Source: Cheilinus undulatus | Taxonomy: Eukaryota > Chordata > Actinopteri > Labriformes > Labridae | DNA: 64,000 nucleotides | NCBI RefSeq assembly: GCF_018320785.1 | Contig: NC_054866.1 | Span: 32,403,000-32,466,999, forward strand | Direction of reading: 5' to 3' | In this document: positions 1 to 10,792 of the stretch, one piece after another | How the letters are laid out: every line of letters starts with the position of its first letter | How positions within the stretch are numbered: position 1 is the stretch's first letter | Position numbers and translations under genes: made by a program | The notes under the pieces: model-generated | Told to the model about the DNA's origin: nothing | Database searches by the model: none | What the model saw: only the letters and a program-made list of their open reading frames with translations

Positions 1-1435
1 TGGTGTGAGTCCACACTAACCCTTTTTTTTTTTTTTTAACTAGTTAAGTTGTAACTTAAAGACCCTGTAAAGTGAAATCCAAAATTTTGAATTAACACAC
101 TAGATGTGTTGGAATATGGTTGCTGTAAACATGTGAAAACGCTGAGATCAACATGTGACTAAATTTTGGATTTGGACTGTTTCACCTCTTTCTTGCCCAT
201 GGTGGGGAATGACCCTGCCACTCTAACACTACAATATAAAATCACAGAGCAGTTCATCTCGGTACAGTCTGTTGTTAGCTGATGTCACTGCCTTTACTGA
301 ACATAAACAGTCCATTAAATACTGTTTTTTTGTTCATTGTGAGCTAAATTTACCACATCTATCAGCCACAGTGGTCTATGGATCATTTAAAGCATCACAG
401 AGCAGGGGAACTGCACTCTGATCATAAGATCAACATTCAGATTGTAACATTTTTTTTAATTTGAGAGAATCGTATTTATCCTGAGTGGGCGTGGCTTCCC
501 CACACCATCCTAGAGCAGATTTTACTGCTCATTTTTCTTGATTTTGAGGCTTAATTTTATACACTCGGGAGATGTTTTATTTTACTGAAATTTGATATAG
601 GGTTTCATAACACAGTGGCCTGTCATACAACAAACATAAATACAGATTCCTTTTCACTTTACAAGGTCTTTAAGTTGTGTCCTTTTTTGAGTTGCACCAT
701 GCAGACGTAAGGTTGATCTGAACTAATAGAGTGTAAAGTCCAAAGTTACTGAAATAATTGTCACAGGTTATGATGTTTTCGATTAATTTAAAAAGTCAGT
801 GAAAAGCATGTTTTAATGCAGTGTCTATTATAGTCCTCCCTTTCTAGCTGAATGGTCTATGTGGTCTATGGCTAAAAATATCATCTGTTAACTGAGGTTA
901 ATCTTGAATGATCAATAATCAATTAGGTGTATGCAAAATTTCTCAAAATATTGTTATTAGGGGATGACCAAACATGAGATTATTCACTACTTTAATGCTA
1001 GATGTAGAAAATTAATTCTGCTCATGGATTACAGAAGCAAGAGTCCCAAAGAAAGTTGTCATACATTTTTTAGGGATATAATCGATTACTTGGACCAAAC
1101 AGCCAGTAAAATCCTTAGCAACTCATCATGCTCTGAGTTTTCCTACCTTTCATTACAGTTACCAAAGATATCCATACTAACAGATTACTTTACACCTAGC
1201 AGGAGGTAGATGTCAGACTTTAGTTATAACATAAGTATTGAAACTATCTCTGCTGGTGCAACACCTTTAATGTGAGTAGAGTATAAACTCTGTCATAGGG
1301 ATGAACTTGCAATCAAACTAGGCTTGCTCATAGTAATGGGTGCGACCCATCACCGCTCTGCCTCCTAAATCTAGACATTTTGAAACCTTTCTTGTGAAAT
1401 TGCCTGTTCTGAAAAATACCCTTTGTTTTTCTCAG
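1..1435. other. Intron of the PITPNM gene (5' part of window)
   Basis: This stretch precedes an AG acceptor at 1434-1435 and holds no exon I can recognise. Its first half is a TTAA-flanked inverted-repeat element, listed separately. An 81-codon open frame at 964-1209 has no family features and no splice context, so I do not call it. Confidence 0.6.
60..669 (+). mobile_element. Non-autonomous inverted-repeat DNA transposon (MITE), TTAA-flanked, copy 1
   Basis: The left end reads AGACCCTGTAAAGTGAAA (60-77). The right end is its near-perfect reverse complement (about 652-669). TTAA lies directly outside both ends (56-59 and 670-673). There is no transposase. A second copy in the same orientation lies at 59965-60476 and shares long internal blocks, including the stretch around CAATATAAAATCACAGAGCAG. 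TTAA target duplications are typical of piggyBac and Kolobok superfamilies; I cannot say which mobilised it. Confidence 0.75.
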
Positions 1436-4400
1436 CTCATGAGATGTGACTGTGTGAAGACCCAGGAAGCAGACAATCTGGACTCGGCTCCGTTCTCTCC
1501 CTCCAGCCCACGAGAAAAATGGCTCAGAAGGAGGACACACGTCAAATTAAGGGTAATAAATAATTCCTTGTTATATCTTTGAATATTAAAAACTTTGACC
1601 CAGAATGGAAAAGTGAATTTATTGCAACTGGATTAACTTTTCTCAGCCCATATTCAACCTTTATGTAATAAAAAAAAATCATGAATAATTTAACAAAGGC
1701 CTTTGGCTTGGACTGTGAATGTTACACAACCTGGAATATTTTCTGCTGTTGTCAGAAATAAAACCACCCACTCAAGCAAACACATTCAGCTGACATTGTT
1801 ATTCTGCTGCAGTGGAGTGCATTCATTGAAAATAAAAATACAGTTTTCACCATCTGCTGATGTTGAAGGGCTTTAGCCTCGTGATTTGTCTGAATGACCT
1901 GAATCTCTTAAATTACACCCGTGCTTTCACCTTGTGAGCAGACACGCATGTGTTCGATTTTTCTGAGCCGTGCACAACAAAAAGCAAGGACACTTCTCCA
2001 TTTATCTGTCAGTTTTTTAAAGACAAGAATTTAGTGACTGCTTACTTCTCATGAGACTATAAATAGAAGTTCGCAGCTTGAGTACCATGGTAACACATCT
2101 ATATCTGACCCTGTGAAGGCTTCTTTATTCAGTATCATCTTGTTCATGCCTCACCTTGGCTGAGTGATGCGTTTCTGATGTAACTGCCTTAAGAAAAGCA
2201 GTTGGCCCCCGTCCTGGACGTGCTCTGTGTTGATTGAATTTAGGCTCAGTCAACTCATCTGCAGTGAAGTGATACTATTCAGAGAGACTTGGCATCTATT
2301 TGTGATCTGCCTTTTGTTTAGTTAGAGTTCTTTGTCACAGGTAGAGAGGGACCTCTAGTGTGTTTTTTTTTTTTTTGCTGCTCCTTTGCAGGCAGGGGTC
2401 CGACCCCCCCTAATTTTTTCTAGATACAGTGACTATAAAAAGTATTCACCCCTTGGATGCTTTACCCTTTTATTGATGTTATGAAACAAAATATAATTAG
2501 GCTTTTTGACACAAAAAAAATCACAGTGAATATAGATTTCTAACAAAGTACTCTCATTCAGATAAAAATATGTAATGTAAAATTGCATAAACTGCATAAA
2601 TATTCACCCCCTTCAAATCAGTGTCTAGTAGAAGCATCTTTGGCTGCAATCACAGCACAGAGTCTGTGTGGATAGGTCTATCTATAGATAGGTCTATAGT
2701 CAGGCTATCACATCTTGACACTGCAATTTTACTCCATTCTTTTTTTTTTTGCAAAACTGCTCAGGCTCTGTCAGGTTTCACAGGTATTGGACATGAACAG
2801 CCCTTTTCAAGTCCAGCCACAAATTCTCAATTGGATTGAGATCTGGGTTTTGACTCAGCCACTCAAGAACATTCACCTTGTTGTCTATAAACCATTTCTG
2901 TGTAGCTTTCACTGTATGCTTTGGGCCATTGTTTTGCTGGAAAATAAATCTTCTAGCAGGCTGTAGTTCTCTTACAGACTGAACAAGATTGTTCTCCATG
3001 TTTTCCTATGTTTTTCTGCATTCATTTTACCCTCTACCTTTACAAGCCTTCTGGCTTCTGGCTGGCTGCTGAGAAGCATCCCCACAACATGATGCTGCAA
3101 CCACCATGCTTCACAGTGGGGATGGTGTGCTTGTGGTGATGTGCCAAACATAGCGACTCGTCTGATGGCAATAAAGCAACATTTTGGTCTCATCAACCCA
3201 AAGAACTTTCTTCTGCTTGACCATGGAGTCTCCCACATGCTTTTTGGGGAACTCTGAGATTTGATTTGAGTTTTCCTCAACATAGGCTTTCATTTTACTG
3301 CTCTCCCATAAAGCTGTGACTGGTAAAGAACCTGTTGTTGTATGCAGTCTTTCTCATCTCAGCCGCTGGCGCTTGGAATTCCTTAAGAGTAGTCATAGGT
3401 GTCTTGGTAGCCTCTCACTAGTCTCCTTCTTGCATGGTCACTCAGTTTGTGAGGACAACCTGATCTAGGCAGATTTACACATGTGCCATATTCCTTCCAT
3501 TTCTTGATGATGTTCTCTGCCTTGGAATTTTTTGTGTCACCCACTGACTTATATTTTTCAAGAACATTTTCTTTAAGTTGCTTTGAGTGTTCTTTTGTTT
3601 TCATTATGTAATGGTAGCCAGGAATACTGATTACCAGTGACCAGACTTTCCAGACACAAGTGTTTCTATACAACAATCACTTGAGACACATTCTCTGCAC
3701 TCAGGTCATCCCCATTTCACCAGTTTTAAGTCTACTAGCACCAATTGGCTGGACTTTTGTTGAATTAGGTTGGTCACTTCGAAGGGGGTGAAAATTTATG
3801 CAACCACTTGTTTTACCTTATGTATTTTTTTGATTGATATTACTTTGTAGAAATCTGTTTATAAAGAGGGTTTTTGTAATTTCTTTCCCAAAAAAGCCAA
3901 ATTATGTTGCCCATGATTGATTTATAACATCAGTAAAGGGGTAAAGCACCCAAGGGGGTGTATACTTTTTTTATGAATTGTATTATAAGTAGATACTGAT
4001 GTGAGTACTGATGAGTATGTTTGTGTATGTGGGTATGCAGGTGTACATTTAAGATGTTTGCCATCAAATCAGCAAGACCTCATGCAACCAAACAATTAGT
4101 GAATGCAGAATAACAGCTGGAAATGTCAAACTACCCTGTTAGATGTTACATCCCTAGATCAATTATCATTAGCCACTTATGGTTACTGGTAAATACAACC
4201 ACATGTTTGTTCACATAATCACTTAGCAACATTTGTTATTTGCAGATGCTCCATTAGTTGTTAGTAAGTTCAAGTGCAAAATAGCAACACAAATTTAGAC
4301 TAAACAATCACAGCCTCTCAATCCTGGTGCAATTACTGCATAAACAAGAGTGGAATTAACAAATTACATTTATCGCTTCTACTTCAGTTCATCCATACAT

Positions 4401-7400
4401 TTGTATCGTATGATGTTTATATAATTTGCAAGTTTGTTCTAAAGTAAACATTTTATCACCGCTCCATAAGCATAAACTCTCCGAAAGTCTAATCTTTTTC
4501 AGCTTTGCTTAAAGGGAAAACATTTAAGTTGTCACACTTCTTGAGGAAAGTGGGATGTTTAAGAAGTGTTTGTGCTAAACAAATTCTCCAGGACACAGCA
4601 AAGGTTAACAGAAATGGTAGAGAAATCTGTAAGAAGAATGAACATTTCTGTCATGGTGGTCTAAGAATTATAACTAATGTTTAAGTCTGCTGATAATAAG
4701 CTATTAAAATGCAACCATCTCTGCAAGAAGAGATGTGGGGATTAGCATTTCTCTGCTGGCTTACTTGGAGGTACTGCTGAGTGGTGCAATATGAGGAAGG
4801 GAGCAAGACAAGGAAGCTTAATAGAGAGCTAGCCCTCTTTTTCTGGACCAGCCCACAGTGTGTACCTCAAGAGACTTTTGGCCGAGCACAGAGATCTGTT
4901 AAGGAAATACATCAAAGTAGGGAAAAATTCATCCTTTTTCTTTTAGTTTTATGGTGTTAAAGGTTTTAAGGGCTTGTAACGGCAGATTGCACAAGGACAA
5001 ATGCAAGTGGTGGTATTTTTTTTATGCATTTTTGGGCTTTTATGCATTCACTGAGATAAGAAAGGGAAAAACTGGGTACAGTGAGAGTAGGAATAGCATG
5101 AGGGAAAGAGGCCATACAGCTGAACCTGGGTTGCCCACGAAGAGGACACACTTTGGTGAGATGGGATGTGCAGACCTTATCACTCTACTACCAGCGCTGC
5201 ACTAGTGTTGGTTTTAATGGATTCGCACAGTGGCTTAGGAGAGCCAGAAGTCACTTTCAAAGCCATCATATGTGTTACATTAACTCACATATTGTGGCAC
5301 TATTCTGTCTCACTGTATGCCAGCTTATTTGCACGGCTTCCAAGTTACAAACTACTGAGCTGTCTTAAAAAAAAAAAAAACCTGCACTACCTGACACAGA
5401 GGTGCCAAGGAAACCTAGTGATGGCTGTTAGCACACAGTGTCAGAAAAGAAACCCCAAGCAATAAAAAGCAAGCAGCAAAGATGATGCTTGAACAACATT
5501 CTTTAACGGTGATTGTTTAATTTGCAGTAAATCCTTTTTTCATCAACATCATAGATATATAATATTAGACACATTTCAACCACTGCACGCCCCTGCTTTC
5601 ATGCCATGCCCCAGATCTTCTCCCATCTCCTTGCTGTCCTTGGCCTCATTCCTTTAGTCTTTAGATTGATATCTGCAAAAAGATTGATGTTTGGATGAGC
5701 TCACTATCAAACACCAAGCTAAGGATGTTCGCCATCGTGCCTGATACTAGCGTCCTACGTTGGCACCACCTTGGGTTTGCATGTGAGCAGCTATAGCCAT
5801 GACTATATGAAACATGTGTCCAGCTCCTCGGCCTCAGTTTCTTATCTTTGGCTTGTCTCTGATTTGGTGTGGGCTTGAAGTGTGTCTGAAAACCAGAGAT
5901 TCGCTATAAACGCACAGTTTTCTCACCTAAACAGACATAAGATTATCGTTTCTACCAAGTAAGCAACCAGATGATTACAGATTATAATTCTAATCTATAT
6001 CCTTTTTCCCTCTGGTTGCTGTGGCATCTATGGATGTATTTGAAGTAATTATGACAACACATCAATGTTAATGTTGGCTAGGATAAAGTTTTCACCACAC
6101 AAGAGTCTAAGATTCCCTCATAATATGCCTGTTTTGGTCTTGATCAGCCTATTTCTGCCTTTTTTGCTACTTAATGCAAAATATGTTTACAAGCTATTTC
6201 TTAGTGTTGTTTGTCTTTGGTTTAGTGGAAGAAAATGCTGGAAAGTCACAGGGCATCAAACCCAAACAGTGAATTGAAAGACATTAAATGCCCCCTGTGA
6301 CTAACAGGATTTGGACAGTTGTGTGCTAATATACTAAGGGTTATTCATTTCTCCAAACCCTCACGCATTAGAAAACTAATTCGATCTATTATGTAAAAAA
6401 AAAAAAAAAGACTGTAGCAGCTTTTAAATGGCTCTCCTTGGGTGCTTTGTGATCTCAGACAGTCTGCATTTTCTCAAAATTGAGGCATTGACGTTTATTC
6501 TTGACCTTGGGATCATAATGTGTGCATTAATCTCAACTCAATAGCTACTTAGTAGCTCTCACAAAGCCTTTTACTCTTATCTCTCATTCATCTTTAGAAA
6601 ATAATGAGATTGACTCTGGCACAAGAAAAAGTAAAGGCTAGAATTCATTACTATTCTGCATTGTGTTTTATTCTCCATTTTTGTCTGCAGAACGTCACAG
6701 CCAACCACAGGGTGAATGACGTCATCGCCAACGAGGACGGGCCTCAGACCCTGGTTGGTCGCTTCATGTACGGCCCCTTGGACATGGTCACTCTAACCGG
6801 TGAAAAGGTGAAAAGCAGCGACATGATTGACAACCACAGACGTACTTAAGCGTCTCTGAGACTTGCATTAATCTCTGCCTGTTGACCTGCCCTGGCACTC
6901 TTAGGTGGACATCCTGCTCATGACACAACCTCAGTCTGGCCGCTGGGTGCATTTTGACACGGAGGTGACCAACAGCAGCGGCAGGGTCACATACACAATC
7001 CCCAAGAGCAAGAAGCTCGGCCTAGGAGTCTATCCAATTAAAATGGTGGTCAAGTAAGCGACTGTGCAGCATGCCTTTGAAAGAATCACGTATTATCAAA
7101 TGTAAAATAGATGCTTTTATATAATTATGACCTTTATTATTCTCTGTATTGGTGCATTTTTAGAATAAAGAGCCTTGGGTAGTGATAACGCCTCTCATTT
7201 CTGATGAAATCTCTGGCTTTTTTTTTCACAAGGGGAGATCAAACAAGTGCAGAGGCCTACTTAACCGTGTTGCCACGAGGCATGGAGTGTGTGGTCTTCA
7301 GCATTGATGGATCTTTTGCTGCAAGTGTGTCCATCATGGGAAGTGACCCCAAAGTCCGTCCCGGAGCTGTGGATGTTGTCAGGTAACAACTCCTGAGCAT

Positions 7401-9052
7401 GTCTGCACCTCTCCTGGAAAATTATGAAAAAGTTTAATTTGTCATTATGTATTTGATTGAGTAACTTATTTTTTGATACTGCTGCTAAATTGATAATCTT
7501 TAAAAGGTGTTTTAAAAGGGTGCCTGAATTCATCATTTTCAGAGGAAGAAAATAGAGAGTGAAAAACAAGATGATAGTCGACAACATTAACAAATACTTT
7601 CTTAACTGCAAGGACAAATTAGAACTTGAAAAAATCATAATAACTTTTATTGATTTAAACTCAGTACCCCATCATGGCACCTTTTTTTTTACATGCAATC
7701 TGAGGCCTTCTATAGAGAGGTGTGTGCCTATTCAAATTATGTCCAATCAATTAATTTACCACAGGTAAGTTCAAGTATTTTTGGAAAGGGTATGAGTTCT
7801 TATGTAGATGTGATAATTGTTTTTCTATTTTAATATAGTTTAAAAAATTGTAAAATTCAGTTTTCACTTTGTCATGATGGGGTATTGAGAATAGATTAAT
7901 GAGTGAACATAATTTATTGTTTCAATTGTTATGTAGCATCAGGCTGCAACATAACAAATGAATACTTTCCAAATGTACTATATGTTGAATTAGAGATGTT
8001 AAAAGTAGAGTGCTATCCTCTGAAATCTGTGTTCTGATCCATCTTGGAAGGTCTGGGACATTTTGCATTAGCATGTTTAATGTTCTCTATTTGAATTCAG
8101 GCACTGGCAGGACCTTGGATATCTCATCATCTACATCACAGGCCGCCCTGACATGCAGAAGCAGCGTGTGGTGTCCTGGCTCTCACAGCACAACTTTCCA
8201 CATGGGATGATCTTCTTCTCCGAAGGCCTTGTCCATGATCCCCTGAGACAAAAGACCATCTTCCTCAGGAACCTCATACAGGAGGTATAACAGCAACTTA
8301 GGAATTCCTGGAAAGCATGTCAAACATTTAGTCTCTGGCCTTAAGTGACCCCTGGTTTCTCTTCTCTGCTGTATTCTCTGCACGGCCACAGCTGGTTGTG
8401 CTGCATCGAAATGTCAAACACGTCTCAGCCTGATTGTTTCCTCTCTCTCCAGTGTCACATTAAGATCAACTCTGCTTACGGCTCCATGAAGGACATCTCT
8501 GTTTACAACATGCTTGGCCTTAGCCCCTCACAGATTTATATTGTTGGCAGACCATCGAAAAAGTACCAAAATCAGTGTCAGGTAATTCCATTTCCAGCTT
8601 TTATGCCTTTCATTAGTTGTATTTTAAGGTTTCTCTGTGTGCTAGTTTCAATTAAAATGCCTTCTTTTTTCACCACTTTAATCTTCTTCCTTCTATATTA
8701 TATGAAGTTCCTAAGTGAGGGCTACGCAGCTCACCTCTCCACACTCCAGTTTGGCCACAGAGCCAGACCCAAGAAGTCTCCTTCGGTTCGTATGGTGTTG
8801 AGAAAAGGCTCGTTCGGTCTCTCAGCCAAGCCTGACTTCCTGTGTAAGCGCACCCACCTACGCAGAACCATGTCAGTGCAACAGCCTGACCCGCCCTGCA
8901 CACCCAACCCCAAGCCTGAGCGAGCCCAGAGTCAGCCAGAGTCAGATAAGGACCACGGTGGTGGAGGAGGAGGAGGTGGAGGAGGAGGCAGGGGAGGTGG
9001 GCATGGAGCATGGGGTCGGGCCTCCATGCATCGTGGAGACACGACTCCCTGA
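1436..9052 (+). CDS. pitpnm3: PITPNM2/3-type membrane-associated phosphatidylinositol transfer protein, C-terminal part (partial; begins upstream)
   Basis: Exons I can join in phase: 1436-1552, 6691-6807, 6905-7053, 7233-7382, 8101-8284, 8453-8581 and 8708-9052 (stop TGA). All have AG/GT borders. The encoded part runs from a basic linker ([14 protein letters not shown]) through [19 protein letters not shown] to the LNS2 (Lipin/Ned1/Smp2-like) domain with [17 protein letters not shown]-like and SQHNFPHG blocks, then a Ser/Arg-rich tail ([13 protein letters not shown]). In this family LNS2 is a HAD-like fold that senses phosphatidic acid at the plasma membrane and helps phosphatidylinositol transfer at ER-plasma membrane contacts. 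The PITP and/or DDHD domains would lie upstream of base 1. The family call is very safe. The paralog is not: the tail [11 protein letters not shown]...[13 protein letters not shown] also resembles PITPNM2. I prefer PITPNM3 because human PITPNM3 and SLC47A1/2 share chromosome arm 17p and because of a terminal WGRA motif. The C-terminus carries an unusual glycine tract. Confidence 0.9.
2427..3980 (-). mobile_element. Tc1/mariner-family transposon, decayed transposase on the - strand
   Basis: Terminal inverted repeats start at 2427 (CAGTGACTATAAAAAGTATT) and end near 3980, with TA at both borders (2425-2426, 3981-3982). The - strand encodes recognisable transposase pieces. The N-terminal HTH region is at 3676-3383 ([20 protein letters not shown]), a middle region at about 3290-2972, and the C-terminal DDE region at 2999-2778 ([13 protein letters not shown]). 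The frame is broken, and the catalytic Asp of the usual QQDNDPKHT block reads QQNNGPKHT, so it is dead. It sits in the intron 1553-6690. Two relatives lie at 10306 and 21464. Confidence 0.9.
3990..6690. other. Remainder of PITPNM intron
   Basis: AT-rich intron sequence ending in a good polypyrimidine tract and CAG at 6688-6690. Open frames here (for example 4951-5205 and 5166-5465) show no domain, no splice logic and overlap each other on both strands. I see nothing else in it. Confidence 0.5.
8956..8999 (+). repeat. Coding GGN trinucleotide tract (poly-glycine) in the PITPNM C-terminus
   Basis: A run of GGT/GGA units encodes about eleven glycines, one Arg, then three more Gly. It replaces the tail expected after SDKDH in vertebrate PITPNM2/3. 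It is purine-rich and slippage-prone. A length change not divisible by three would shift the terminal reading frame, and one alternative frame downstream is open to a splice donor at 9125. Confidence 0.8.
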
Positions 9053-9124
9053 CGTCAGAAAAAGAGAAGGAAGGATTTCATGATGGGACAGGAGGGCAAA
9101 GGGGTCTTAGTGTCTGGGGCCAAG
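9053..9124 (+). other. 3' UTR of PITPNM gene or alternative coding end, ending at a strong splice donor
   Basis: After the TGA at 9050-9052 the sequence runs to GGGGCCAAG followed by GTAAGATTTT at 9125, a near-consensus donor. A matching acceptor (CTTTCCTGCCTCTTAG) ends at 9507. This predicts an intron of 383 bp after the stop codon, with the SINE at 9273-9451 inside it. Predicted from sequence only. Confidence 0.45.
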
Positions 9125-9272
9125 GTAAGATTTTTTTTGTTTGAATATAAGATATTTGATTCCTGGATAAAAGAAACGTAACTTAACCTTGTAGTTTTGT
9201 TGAAATACTTTGGTATTTAAATCTGAACTAATCAACAATCACTTGCTGAGTTCAGGTTAAAAACCAAATGTA

Positions 9273-9451
9273 GGCACGCCGGTAGTCGAGTGGTTAAGGC
9301 ACATGCCATATACGCAGGCATCGCAGGTTCGAATCCAGCCTGTGGCACTACTTCTTGCATGTCTCTCCCCGCTCTCTACCCCCTTTCCGACTCTATCCAC
9401 TGTCCTATCAAATAAACGCAAAAAGGCCAAAAATAAATCTTAAAAAAAAAA
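9273..9451 (+). mobile_element. tRNA-derived SINE with intact target site duplication
   Basis: It carries an A box-like TAGTCGAGTGG (9283-9293) and a perfect B box GGTTCGAATCC (9326-9336), the internal RNA polymerase III promoter of tRNA-derived SINEs. A body with CTCTCCCCGCTCTCTACCCC follows, then an A-rich tail ending in ten A. The 8-bp duplication CAAATGTA lies at 9265-9272 and 9452-9459. The exact duplication suggests a fairly recent insertion. It lies within the predicted 3' UTR intron of the PITPNM gene. Confidence 0.9.
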
Positions 9452-10305
9452 CAAATGTAACTTAGCTTGTTTACTATCTGTCTAATCACTTCTTTCCTGC
9501 CTCTTAGGACTTACATGATTTATCTAAAGGTCAGTAGGTTCCATCCATCCACGTCTTGTCCTGTTCAGAGTTGTGGAGAAGTTCAACAGGTTTTCCATAA
9601 TAAATAATGCAGCTGCTCAAAAGAAATACCGGTTTGATTCTGCACTGTTTACATTTCTAAAGTGGAGAGATGCTGTGGCTTTTTTCAAAGTAGTTTAAAC
9701 CAGCAATTTTGGAGTTTTATACAAAATCTAGACATATTTATGAACTTGTTATGGTTCTGGTCTCGAACCACTACACCCAAGAAGACCTCTGAGAGGTATG
9801 AATGACAATTGGGGCAACAGGGAGGTTTGCAAATGGAGACATCCAGACAGACAGCTCTCCAATAGTAGTAGTAAGATGAACACCAAAGTCAGTTTTGGGA
9901 CTGCAAAAGCTAAACTTTTGGGTTAAAGGTATAGTGAACAGTAAAAATCATATATTTTTTAATTTAATAGAGTAAAGCCAAACTCATCCTGGGGTCTGTT
10001 GTTCTCAACTCTGTGTTGACACTAAAATAATGGCTCTTCCTGCAGCTTATGTGTCCGATGTTTGAACAAATTTCATCCTTTTTTGTATGAACTCCTTCCT
10101 TTGTTCTGTTATACTTCAAAGACATAAAGTCTGATTTCAATTTCATTGAATCTACACCATAGCACACACCATAAGTCTGTGTAACACTGAACACCTTGCA
10201 GAAGAACACATGTAACTAATGTGCACCTCCTCAAAAATGTAACTACACTTTGAAACAAGGCAGGCTGCAAGCCTGGTGATTTTTCTGATGGGTAGCATGG
10301 GGTTA

Positions 10306-10792
10306 CAGTGCCTATAAAAGTATATACCCCCTTGGATGCTTTACCATTTTATTAATTTTATAAATCAATCATGGTCACTATAATTAGGCTTAAAAAATAC
10401 AAAGAAAAAACTCTTCAGTGTCAAAGTTGAAACTGATTTCTACAGAATTATTTCAATTAGATAAAAATGTTTAAGGTAAAATATGTGATTGCATTGATAT
10501 TCAGCCCCTTTAAAGTGACTGACCTAATTTAACAGAGGTCCAGCCAATTGGTGCTAGTAGTCTCACAGTTAGAGGAACTGGATCACCTGACTGCAGTGAA
10601 TGTGTCTCAAGTGACTGAAGTCTAAAGACGCCTGTGTCTGGAAGGTCCAGTCACTGGTTTATCAGTATTTGTGGCTACCATTACACCATGAAGACAAAAA
10701 GAACACTCCAAGCCAATTAGAGAAAAGGTTATTGAGTGTAAGTCAGGGGAAGGATACAGAAAAAATTCCAAGGCACTGAACATCCACCAGTT
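10306..10792 (+). mobile_element. 5' fragment of a Tc1/mariner element (same family as 2427-3980)
   Basis: The left terminal repeat begins CAGTGCCTATAAAAGTATAT after a TA (10304-10305). The family 5' UTR and the start of the transposase frame (ATGAAGACAAAAAGAAC at about 10688) follow. Similarity stops near 10792, so the transposase core and right repeat are missing. Confidence 0.8.

Noticed and set aside
8345..9052. A single 235-codon open frame
   Set aside because: It merges two real exons (8453-8581 and 8708-9052) with the intron between them and a non-coding 5' part; splice sites and family similarity support the split.
9273..9340. Possible tRNA gene (A and B boxes present)
   Set aside because: No cloverleaf can be closed, and a SINE body, A tail and target duplication follow; it is a tRNA-derived SINE.
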